From the NCBI GenBank assembly GCA_052140165.1, contig JBKQUM010000005.1, positions 1 through 5,032 of the forward strand: DNA of 5,032 nucleotides, in the 5' to 3' direction. Positions 1-5,032 of the stretch are shown piece after piece. Source of the DNA: Bog-473 sp052140165 (lineage in GTDB: Bacteria > Actinomycetota > Acidimicrobiia > Acidimicrobiales > RAAP-2). The position numbers and the translations under genes were made by a program. How positions within the stretch are numbered: position 1 is the first letter of the stretch; the number at the start of each line of letters is the position of its first letter. The notes under the pieces are model-generated. The model saw only the letters and a list, made by a program, of their open reading frames with translations, did no database searches and was not told the DNA's origin.

Positions 1-263
1 CAGGGATCGTCATCAGCGAGGTGATCAACGACCGCGGCATCGACCGGGTCCCCGCCGCCCTCGTGCTCGGCCACGGCCCCTTCACCTGGGGCGAGACGGT
101 CTCGCAGGCGCTCGAGCGGGCGGTCACCCTCGAAGAGGTCGCGCGCATGGCCTTCCTCACCGTCATGCTCCGCCCTGACGCGAGGCCACTAGCAGCGGAG
201 GTGGCCGACCGACACTTCACGAGAAAGCACGGGCCTGGCGCCTACTACGGACAGCCGCGCTAA
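1..263 (+). CDS. araD: L-ribulose-5-phosphate 4-epimerase, C-terminal part (5' end outside window)
   Basis: This is the last 86 residues of a class II aldolase/epimerase of the AraD type, which interconverts L-ribulose 5-phosphate and D-xylulose 5-phosphate in cytosolic L-arabinose breakdown. The frame is open from the window edge (codons in phase with position 3) to TAA at 261-263, so the GTG at 21 is only an internal codon. The segment GHGPFTWG carries the histidine that is the third metal ligand of this family. The helix TLEEVARMA and the tail HFTRKHGPGAYYGQ match the E. coli AraD C-terminus, including the near-terminal tyrosine known to act in catalysis. The protein ends two residues after the usual YYGQ. 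The related UlaF/SgbE epimerases share this fold, but the tail favours AraD. It converges on the glycerol-1-phosphate dehydrogenase gene across an 87-bp gap. No damage is visible in the part seen. Confidence 0.93.
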   Translation, partial: GIVISEVINDRGIDRVPAALVLGHGPFTWGETVSQALERAVTLEEVARMAFLTVMLRPDARPLAAEVADRHFTRKHGPGAYYGQPR

Positions 264-350
264 CTCGTGGGCAGAACATTCGTCGTCTCATGACCGACGA
301 CGTTCCCAAAGTTCTTACGCACCTGGCGAGTGGCCTCACCATGGATGTCG
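264..350. terminator. Convergent intergenic gap with hairpin, possible bidirectional terminator
   Basis: This gap separates the stop codons of two convergent genes. It holds a perfect 7-bp inverted repeat, CGTCGTC at 281-287 and GACGACG at 296-302, with an 8-nt loop. The stem can be lengthened by GAA 274-276 with TTC 303-305 if four bases bulge. No clear T-run follows on either strand, which is common for terminators of high-GC bacteria. The position between converging genes supports a shared terminator; the hairpin alone is modest evidence. Confidence 0.35.
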
Positions 351-1685
351 TCAAGGGAGGACGGCTTCAATCGCCGCAGCGAGCTCATCCTGACCTTCCA
401 GGAAGTCGAGCGTCGTGTAGCGAGACCGGAGCCGGTTCGCCAACCGGAAGGTCGTCCTGAGCGTCGCCGCGTCGATGTCGAGGAAGCCCGGTTCGGTGGG
501 GATCCCGGCAGTCAGCAAGGCCTTGCTGACCATCGGGAACACACGCATCGCCTCCCCTGCTCGATCCTGTAGCACCTCCCACTGCCTGGCCGTTCCCGGC
601 CACTCCGAGATGCGGTCGCGCTGGTAGTGGCGTTTCTCCTCCATCACGGCACCCACCGCAATGGCATGGCCTTCCAACCACGAGGACTCCTCGTCGCCAT
701 CGGAGGTGACGGGGCGGGGAGGCTTGAGCGTCGGTACACCCCCTCCAAACGCGAACCGTTGGAGGCGCATGGCGAAGTGCGTCGCATAGCCCACCTGGAG
801 GCCATGCGACGCATGGGGTCGCCACCCATTCGAGGCAAGCAGGTCCCAGAAGTGCGAGGCGTGGTGCTCGCAGCCACTCGCTGGTCGGGAGGAACCCATC
901 ATGGCCATGGCGATACCGGACTCGATGAGGCCGTGCAGCAGCTGCGAAACGGCCTGTGGAGACTGCCCCAGGCTGTCGTCGACATGGGTGGCGGCTTCGA
1001 CGAAGGACTCGGTCACCCGCCGCTCGACCTCCGGGCAGAACTGCTCGCCGTTCAGCCCGTGGGAAATCAGCCAATCAACGCGCGCTGACGCTTTGCCGAG
1101 CAGATCCCCGAGTCCGGCTCGCGTCATCTCGGGCGGAGCGGCGGCGACCGTGTCCGGGTCCGCAAAGATCGCCACCGGGGGCACGGCAGGGTACGTCGTC
1201 TTCATGCCTCCGAACTCCATCGCGGCGACGCTCGAGGCGTACCCGTCCATGGAGGCGGCAGTGGGTATGCTCACGAACTCGAGACCTGTGCGGCTGGCAA
1301 CATACCGGGTGAGGTCTGTGATCACCCCAGATCCGACTGCGAACATGGCGTCAGGTTCAGCCTCGCTCACTCTCGCCTGGAGGCGCGACACCGCAGACTC
1401 GTTGGCGAACAGGCCACTGTGCTCGGGAAACCTACATGTCGCAACGCGTACCTTGGCGCTCGACAGTTCGTCGACGACGCGCAATCCGGCGGCTTCTTCG
1501 GTGTTTGCGTCCATGATGACGAGCGGCTTCGACCACCGGCGCTCTCTCGCGTATGCGCTCAGCCGCTCCAGTGCGTCGACGCCGATCACCACCGCGTCAA
1601 ATGGGACGCTGTGGAGCGCACCGCACACGCAGCGATCGTCGATCACCACACCGGCTTCCGATACCGCATGAACGGGAGCTGCCAT
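351..1685 (-). CDS. araM: sn-glycerol-1-phosphate dehydrogenase, NAD(P)-dependent (AraM/EgsA family)
   Basis: The family reduces dihydroxyacetone phosphate to sn-glycerol 1-phosphate with NAD(P)H, in the cytosol, using a bound metal. The protein aligns along its length with B. subtilis AraM as I remember it. From the ATG at 1685 (444 residues) there is an N-terminal CVCG cysteine pair (about 20-23), a first Rossmann strand with MDANT (about 58-62), the nucleotide-binding GSGVITDLTRY (about 118-128) and IPTAASMDGY (about 140-149). The probable metal ligands are Asp194 in GLGD, a histidine of GCEHHASH (His274/275) and His294 in HGLQVG. SRPASG and the C-terminal helical region are also conserved. 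TGA is at 351-353. The frame stays open to an ATG at 1835 (494 residues), but that extra stretch uses rarer codons and resembles nothing; a GTG at 1649 behind GGAAG is a third possible start. It is the only gene on its strand here and converges on araD. Confidence 0.88.
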   Translation of the reverse strand: MAAPVHAVSEAGVVIDDRCVCGALHSVPFDAVVIGVDALERLSAYARERRWSKPLVIMDANTEEAAGLRVVDELSSAKVRVATCRFPEHSGLFANESAVSRLQARVSEAEPDAMFAVGSGVITDLTRYVASRTGLEFVSIPTAASMDGYASSVAAMEFGGMKTTYPAVPPVAIFADPDTVAAAPPEMTRAGLGDLLGKASARVDWLISHGLNGEQFCPEVERRVTESFVEAATHVDDSLGQSPQAVSQLLHGLIESGIAMAMMGSSRPASGCEHHASHFWDLLASNGWRPHASHGLQVGYATHFAMRLQRFAFGGGVPTLKPPRPVTSDGDEESSWLEGHAIAVGAVMEEKRHYQRDRISEWPGTARQWEVLQDRAGEAMRVFPMVSKALLTAGIPTEPGFLDIDAATLRTTFRLANRLRSRYTTLDFLEGQDELAAAIEAVLP

Positions 1686-1887
1686 GGACGCACTAGGTGC
1701 CAGGGCAGTCGGCGTGTTGTACTCGGTCGTTTCGGCATCCCAGGTGTGGTCGTCGTTGCCCCTCGGAGCTATGACCTGCCAGCGGCCCGCCAACCCTATA
1801 CCACGATGTTCTTCAATCGTCTCGGTCCGATACATCCCAACATCTCAAGCACTTCAGGAGACTCGAGGCAGTGCGACGGCGGGACCC

Positions 1888-1919
1888 CACCGGATCTGTG
1901 TCGATGCCGGGATCCGGTG
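1888..1919. promoter_or_regulatory. Perfect 9-bp inverted repeat, possible operator or leader hairpin
   Basis: CACCGGATC at 1888-1896 is repeated inverted as GATCCGGTG at 1911-1919, with a 14-nt spacer. It lies upstream of the glycerol-1-phosphate dehydrogenase gene, about 50-85 bp before the longest possible start (1835) or 200-235 bp before the preferred start (1685). It could be a binding site for a dimeric repressor, or a hairpin in the transcript leader. No regulator gene is present in the window, so the role is inferred from position and symmetry only. Confidence 0.35.
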
Positions 1920-1940
1920 TGAGTGGTCGGCGAGCACGCG

Positions 1941-1951
1941 TCGAGACTCGA
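1941..1951. repeat. 11-bp palindrome with a direct copy of its core nearby
   Basis: TCGAG-A-CTCGA at 1941-1951 is a perfect odd palindrome. Its core GAGACTCGA (1943-1951) recurs in the same orientation at 1858-1866, 85 bp away, flanking the inverted repeat at 1888-1919. Two matching sites about eight helical turns apart upstream of a gene could serve a looping regulator, but 9-bp matches also arise by chance in sequence rich in CTCGA-type words. Confidence 0.2.
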
Positions 1952-2114
1952 AACGACCGGCTGGCATGAACTCAAGCCGCTCGGAGTTGTCAACATGTGA
2001 ACGTCCTTGCTCCCGGGGCGTCCGTGCACGCCGGCTGCCCTATTCACGATGCCCAACGCGCTCGAACCGATAGGGTCGATAGTCCTCCGGCGCGGGGATC
2101 ACGTAGCCTCAGCA

Positions 2115-2132
2115 GGCAGCCACAAGGCTGCC
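2115..2132 (-). terminator. GC-rich 7-bp hairpin downstream of the fused fragments
   Basis: GGCAGCC at 2115-2121 and GGCTGCC at 2126-2132 form a perfect 7-bp stem with a 4-nt loop (ACAA on the plus strand, TTGT on the minus). It falls about 35 bases past the last recognisable coding sequence of the broken genes, where a transcript from rtcB and prs might end. No T-run follows. It lies inside the nominal open frame, which suits the view that the frame's tail is not coding. Confidence 0.35.
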
Positions 2133-2164
2133 CACTGGAACGGCGGAGGACCGACGTTGACAGC

Positions 2165-2388
2165 TGCAGCCGTGTCGCGGTGCGGTAGTCGTAGCGGGCG
2201 TACTCGCCAGCATCGAGCAACGCGACGAACTCGTGCCACTGCTGGCTGCCCGCGTCGGTGATGCGCCGGATCCCGGCCCGCTCCAGTTGGGCATACGCCC
2301 GGTCCGCCACCCGCGGCGAATTGCGGCTGCCGAACAGCGTCGACGCGAGGAACCACCGCTCCACCTCGGCATCACCGGAGTCCACGTC
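2165..2388 (-). pseudogene. Fragment resembling the N-terminal half of an HhH-GPD repair protein
   Basis: This is the middle of the chimeric open frame, residues 83-157. It reads as a coherent protein: an amphipathic helix with ERWFLASTLFGSRNS, a second helix VADRAYAQLERAG, then WHEFVALLD, and a segment ending AGEYARYDYRTATRLQ. The order of helices and the final turn resemble the first half of endonuclease III-like base-excision proteins, where a similar segment precedes the helix-hairpin-helix. The hairpin itself and the catalytic aspartate are missing, because the recognisable sequence stops near 2165. It has no start of its own and is joined directly to the phosphoribosyltransferase piece. 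The family assignment comes from pattern memory and is uncertain; that it is distinct from the phosphoribosyltransferase is more secure. Confidence 0.4.
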
Positions 2389-2648
2389 AATACCGAGTTC
2401 CGGCTGATACGGCACACCGAGCTTGCGCACGACGATCACATCGAGCGGCGGATTCAGCTCTCGAGCAACCTCGAACGCAACCGGCACCCTGCCCCTCGGA
2501 AGCCCGAACACCACCACGTACTCGTGGCCGAGGCGCTGCTTGAGCTCCTCGGCCATGTCGGCCGGCGTCCGCCCTGTCCCCCCAGCCCGGCCAATCTCCA
2601 GGGCCGATGGCCCTACTGGCGGGCGGGACCGCACCGTGGATCAGCTGC

Positions 2649-3584
2649 TCACTCGAAGCGACCGAGATCGTCGAGCGGTTCCTCCCGGTACAGGCGGCCG
2701 ATCGCATCGCTAAGCACGGTTGCGACCGAACACACCTCCAACACCGGAGGGGCCGCCGATGGAATCCGAACCGTGTCGGTCACGAGCAGGCGGGCGAGTC
2801 CCAGCTGGGCGAGACGATCGGGAGCGGCTTCGAGCAACAGCGCATGTGTGGCGGCGACGACCGTCCCAGGTAAAGCGCCGTGCGCCTCAAGCAGTCGGGT
2901 GGTCGCCTCAATGGTGGCACCCGTCGAAATCATGTCATCGACGACGATCGGCCGGCACCCTTCGACGTCGCCGACCAACTCCTCGGCGCGAACACTGGTT
3001 CCGGATAGACGGCTCTTGCGCACCATGGCGACCGGCAGGCCGGCAGCTGCCCCGAAGCGCTCGGCCAGTTTGACCGCGCCCAGGTCTGGTGCCACGATCA
3101 CCGAACGACCCAGCTCGCGGTCGCGGAGCGCAGCGACGAGCACCGACGTGGCAGTGAGCACCTCCACCGGGATCGAACAGGTCGCCTCGAACCCCGGCGT
3201 GTGAGGATCAACAACGACGATGCGATCGGCTCCCGCCGCGACCAGGATGTCGGCGGCCACGCGGACGCCGATGGCTTGGCCCGGTCGGCTCCGGCGATCC
3301 TGGCGGGCGTAGCCGAAGTACGGCACGACAGCAGTCACCCGCTCCGATCCGGCTCGTCGGCAAGCGTCCACCAAGAGCGCAAGCTCCATCAGGTGCTCGT
3401 TCACCGGCGGCGCGGTCGGCTGGACGACGTAGACGTCGTCGCCCCGCATTGGACCAACCACCGGGCAGAGCTCACCGTCGGGGAACCGCTCGAGTCCGCC
3501 CCGCATGGCCACGCTACCCATGCCCGCCGCCACAGCCTCGGCCAGATTGGGATTCGCCGTGCCGGCCACGATGCAGAGCGCCAC
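2649..3584 (-). CDS. prs: Ribose-phosphate pyrophosphokinase (PRPP synthetase), divergent form
   Basis: This 311-residue protein has the usual PRPP synthetase length. It transfers pyrophosphate from ATP to ribose 5-phosphate, making PRPP for nucleotide, His and Trp synthesis and for salvage. Visible in order are GTANPNLA (8-15), FPDGE (34-38), the ATP-site motif PYFGYARQDRR (88-98), VDPHTPGF with the metal/ATP histidine at 128, APDLGAVKLAERFG (165-178) and the PRPP loop VVDDMISTGAT (214-224). Two canonical parts differ: the QIQGFF stretch after that histidine is missing, and the catalytic-loop KRR is RKSRLSG (189-195). These traits recall class III (archaeal-type) enzymes lacking ADP/phosphate control. 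The start is GTG, the first start codon in this frame, behind GAAAGGAC with 7 nt between GGA and GTG. It lies 52 bp after rtcB on the same strand, probably co-transcribed. A genome copy of canonical prs elsewhere is possible. Confidence 0.9.
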   Translation of the reverse strand: MALCIVAGTANPNLAEAVAAGMGSVAMRGGLERFPDGELCPVVGPMRGDDVYVVQPTAPPVNEHLMELALLVDACRRAGSERVTAVVPYFGYARQDRRSRPGQAIGVRVAADILVAAGADRIVVVDPHTPGFEATCSIPVEVLTATSVLVAALRDRELGRSVIVAPDLGAVKLAERFGAAAGLPVAMVRKSRLSGTSVRAEELVGDVEGCRPIVVDDMISTGATIEATTRLLEAHGALPGTVVAATHALLLEAAPDRLAQLGLARLLVTDTVRIPSAAPPVLEVCSVATVLSDAIGRLYREEPLDDLGRFE

Positions 3585-3586
3585 CG

Positions 3587-3634
3587 CTACGTCCTTTCGA
3601 CGAGGACTCGGCGACGATCCGGTCCCATGCTCAT
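3587..3634 (-). other. 15-codon mini-ORF bridging rtcB and prs
   Basis: An ATG begins two bases after the rtcB TAA and runs 15 codons (MSMGPDRRRVLVERT) to a TAG that ends two bases before the prs GTG. The prs ribosome-binding site lies inside it. Ribosomes finishing rtcB could restart here and deliver translation to prs, or the frame may be an accident of a stop-poor GC-rich gap. The peptide has no recognised family, and no ribosome site of its own is evident apart from the end of rtcB. Confidence 0.25.
3592..3598 (-). promoter_or_regulatory. Ribosome-binding site of prs
   Basis: On the minus strand GAAAGGA precedes the GTG at 3584 with a 7-nt spacer. No other start codon occurs upstream in the same frame, so this site fixes the prs start. 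Confidence 0.7.
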
Positions 3635-3636
3635 TG

Positions 3637-5032
3637 TTAGCCCTTCACCACGCCGACGGGCCGCAGCCGGACGACCCGCCGGGCAAGCCCGGCGCGTTCA
3701 CATGTGGCCACGACCTCGTCCACGTCCTTGTAGGCCACCGGCGCTTCCTCAGCCAGGCCTCGAGCCGATCTGGCCCGCACTGCGATGCCCATCGACTCGA
3801 GCTGGCGCCGCAGCTCGCTGGCTTGTACCTGGCGGGCCGCGGCATGGCGGCTCATCGTTCGCCCCGCCCCATGGCAGGCCGAGCAGAACGCTCCGCCGGG
3901 CTCCACTCCCACCAGCACGTACGATGCCGTGCCCATCGAGCCCGGGACGAGCACCGGCTGGCCCGCGGTGCGCAGATCTTCGGGCAGATCGGGGTGCCCG
4001 GGCGGGAGCGCACGGGTGGCGCCCTTGCGATGCACGCAGAGCAGCCGCAACGCACCGGCGACCTCATGGTGTTCGAGCTTCGCCAGGTTGTGCGAGACGT
4101 CGTAGACCAAGGCGAGTTCCCCGGTCCCGACCACCGCCTCGAATGCCTGGCGCGCAGCGACCGACAGCGCCTGGCGGTTCGCCCGCCCGTAGTTGGCGGC
4201 GGCCGCCATGGCCCCCAGGTACGCCTGCCCCTCCGCCGAGTGCACGGGAGCACAGGCGAGCTGCCTATCCGGCACCGAGATGCCGTACCGAGGCATCGCT
4301 CCGAGCATCGTGCGCACGTGGTCCGAGCAGATCTGGTGCCCGAGGCCTCGGGAACCGCAGTGGATCATGATGCAGACCTGCGAGGGAGCCAGTCCGAACG
4401 CCTCGGCGGTCTCGGAATCGTAGACCTCGTCGACCACCTGGACCTCGAGGAAGTGGTTGCCCGACCCGAGGCTCCCCACCTGGCGCAGACCCCGCGCCAT
4501 GGCACGCTCGCTCACCTCGGTGGGGTCGGCACCGGCGAGGCTGCCGCCGTCCTCGCAACGAGCGAGATCGGCATCGGTGCCGAGTCCCGCCCGCACCGCC
4601 GCCCGAGCGCCTTCTCGCAGCACGGCCTCGAGGTCGTGCTCGTCACACCGCCACACGCCACCACCGCCCAACCCACGCGGGATGCAGACGTCGAGGGCGT
4701 CCATCAGTACCTCGAACCTCGGTGCCAGCTCGTCGACCGAGATCGGTGAGACGAGCAGACGTACCCCACACGAGATGTCGAACCCCACACCACCCGGCGA
4801 GATCACTCCGCATCTCTCCACGTCGGTCGCGGCCACGCCTCCGATCGGGAACCCATAGCCCCAGTGGATGTCGGGCATTGCGTAGGAGGCCTCAACGATG
4901 CCGGGCAACGTGGCCACATTGACCACTTGCTGCAATGCCTGGTCCTCGACCCGTGAGAGCAACTCCTTTGACGCGAAGACGATCCCCGGGACCGACATCG
5001 CACCGACCGGGTCGATGCGCCACCGGTCGGTC
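3637..5032 (-). CDS. rtcB: RtcB-type RNA ligase (3'-phosphate/5'-hydroxyl), 5' end outside window
   Basis: RtcB joins RNA 2',3'-cyclic phosphate or 3'-phosphate ends to 5'-hydroxyl ends using GTP and Mn2+, in tRNA splicing or RNA repair. Numbering from the ATG at 4998, the motifs are PDIHWGYGFPIGGVAA (42-57), the metal site GFDISCG with Asp74 and Cys77, GSGNHFLEV (His182), IHCGSRGLGH (His213), YDVSHN (His303), VHRKGATRA, PGSMGT, and CHGAGRTMSR (His376), the histidine that is guanylylated in this family. All metal and nucleotide ligands appear present, so it should be active. That ATG is probably internal: the frame continues to the window edge as DRWRIDPVGAMSVPG, and RtcB proteins normally have some 20-30 residues with a similar R-W-I pattern before the VPG motif. 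TAA is at 3637-3639. It precedes prs by 52 bp on the same strand. The usual activator, archease, is not in the window. Confidence 0.93.
   Translation of the reverse strand, partial: TDRWRIDPVGAMSVPGIVFASKELLSRVEDQALQQVVNVATLPGIVEASYAMPDIHWGYGFPIGGVAATDVERCGVISPGGVGFDISCGVRLLVSPISVDELAPRFEVLMDALDVCIPRGLGGGGVWRCDEHDLEAVLREGARAAVRAGLGTDADLARCEDGGSLAGADPTEVSERAMARGLRQVGSLGSGNHFLEVQVVDEVYDSETAEAFGLAPSQVCIMIHCGSRGLGHQICSDHVRTMLGAMPRYGISVPDRQLACAPVHSAEGQAYLGAMAAAANYGRANRQALSVAARQAFEAVVGTGELALVYDVSHNLAKLEHHEVAGALRLLCVHRKGATRALPPGHPDLPEDLRTAGQPVLVPGSMGTASYVLVGVEPGGAFCSACHGAGRTMSRHAAARQVQASELRRQLESMGIAVRARSARGLAEEAPVAYKDVDEVVATCERAGLARRVVRLRPVGVVKG

Larger units (their letters stand above)
1686..2043. 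other. Non-coding stretch upstream of the dehydrogenase gene
   Basis: No reading frame here gives a recognisable protein. The short open frames on both strands are rich in Arg, Ser, Pro and Cys, as expected for non-coding high-GC DNA. The minus strand must carry the dehydrogenase promoter and leader. Contents include a 9-bp inverted repeat (1888-1919), an 11-bp palindrome (1941-1951), and a copy of its GAGACTCGA core at 1858-1866. Part of it (1686-1835) could be an N-terminal extension of the dehydrogenase if the first ATG is used. I checked for a tRNA T-loop near 2065-2080 and found no matching stem. Confidence 0.5.
2044..2634 (-). pseudogene. Broken phosphoribosyltransferase fused to a foreign fragment
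   Basis: This 196-codon frame begins with a GTG lacking a clear ribosome site. Residues about 26-82 (2559-2389) match the start of a type I phosphoribosyltransferase of the short actinobacterial kind: VVVFGLPRGRVPVAFEVA, then DVIVVRKLGVPYQPEL. After that the homology stops. The PRPP-binding loop (hydrophobic residues, two acidic residues, then a Thr/Gly-rich turn), expected some 60 residues later, is absent, so the product could not bind PRPP normally. The family's N-terminal motif DRADAGR exists in another minus-strand frame at about 2578-2558, just before the in-frame match begins, which marks a frameshift near 2556. Residues 83-156 resemble a different protein family and residues 157-196 resemble nothing. 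The piece lies 14 bp after the prs stop, so it was probably the third gene of an rtcB-prs operon. An automatic annotator may call it an intact phosphoribosyltransferase; I think it is not functional. Confidence 0.7.

Noticed and set aside
627..1922. Several long plus-strand open frames (153, 256, 118 and 167 codons)
   Set aside because: They lie opposite the dehydrogenase gene, are rich in Arg, Ser, Pro and His, and show no family motifs; the minus strand carries the recognisable protein.
1965..1993. Perfect TTGACA (minus strand, 1993-1988) as a -35 box for the dehydrogenase gene
   Set aside because: No hexamer 16-18 bases downstream resembles TATAAT (TTCATG, TCATGC or GTTCAT), so it is only a possibility and not listed as a promoter.
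1796..2056. Minus-strand open frame of 86 codons upstream of the dehydrogenase
   Set aside because: It overlaps the dehydrogenase frame's long start, has no recognised similarity and no ribosome site, and its composition is Ser/Pro/His/Cys-rich.
2060..2085. GGTTCGAGC on the minus strand as a tRNA T-loop
   Set aside because: The flanking bases cannot form the 5-bp T stem, and no acceptor or anticodon stem was found nearby.
2601..2613. GGGCC-GAT-GGCCC hairpin after prs as a terminator
   Set aside because: The stem is only 5 bp with a 3-nt loop and no T-run, which is easily found by chance at this GC content.
3201..4749. Plus-strand open frames of 389 and 414 codons
   Set aside because: They are antisense shadows of rtcB and prs in stop-poor GC-rich DNA. 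Their content is mostly Arg/Pro/Ala/His without any domain, while every RtcB ligand residue is visible on the other strand.

Overview
The window is high-GC DNA (roughly two thirds G+C by eye, strong G/C at third codon positions). Its gene set fits a free-living, probably actinobacterial genome, but nothing here fixes the taxon. It has four recognisable genes, two of them cut by the window edges. A stretch of about 950 bases, 1686-2634, holds degraded gene pieces and non-coding DNA.

Left part (1-1685). The window opens inside the 3' third of an L-ribulose-5-phosphate 4-epimerase (araD), on the plus strand. It faces, tail to tail across 87 bp, a minus-strand gene for a bacterial NAD(P)-dependent sn-glycerol-1-phosphate dehydrogenase of the AraM/EgsA family. 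In Bacillus subtilis araM lies in the arabinose operon, so the pairing with araD is meaningful, although here the two genes converge and cannot share a transcript.

Middle (1686-2634). Positions 1686-2164 have no convincing gene. They hold a 9-bp inverted repeat with a 14-nt spacer, an 11-bp palindrome and a compact GC-rich hairpin. The open frame at 2044-2634 is not a normal gene. It joins the N-terminal third of a phosphoribosyltransferase, whose first residues sit in another frame, to a fragment resembling the first half of a helix-hairpin-helix (HhH-GPD) DNA repair fold, followed by an unrecognisable tail. I read it as a pseudogene or deletion scar.

Right part (2649-5032). Two minus-strand genes lie head to tail and probably form an operon: an RtcB-type RNA ligase, whose 5' end lies beyond the window, then a divergent ribose-phosphate pyrophosphokinase (Prs). 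The broken phosphoribosyltransferase follows 14 bp after prs, so the ancestral order was probably rtcB-prs-phosphoribosyltransferase, linking RNA end repair with PRPP supply and use. A 15-codon mini-ORF fills the rtcB-prs gap almost exactly and could couple their translation.

No tRNA, rRNA, CRISPR array, insertion sequence or phage gene was recognised. I did not find a clearly new system. The most unusual items are the chimeric pseudogene, the non-canonical Prs beside RtcB, and the bacterial glycerol-1-phosphate dehydrogenase.
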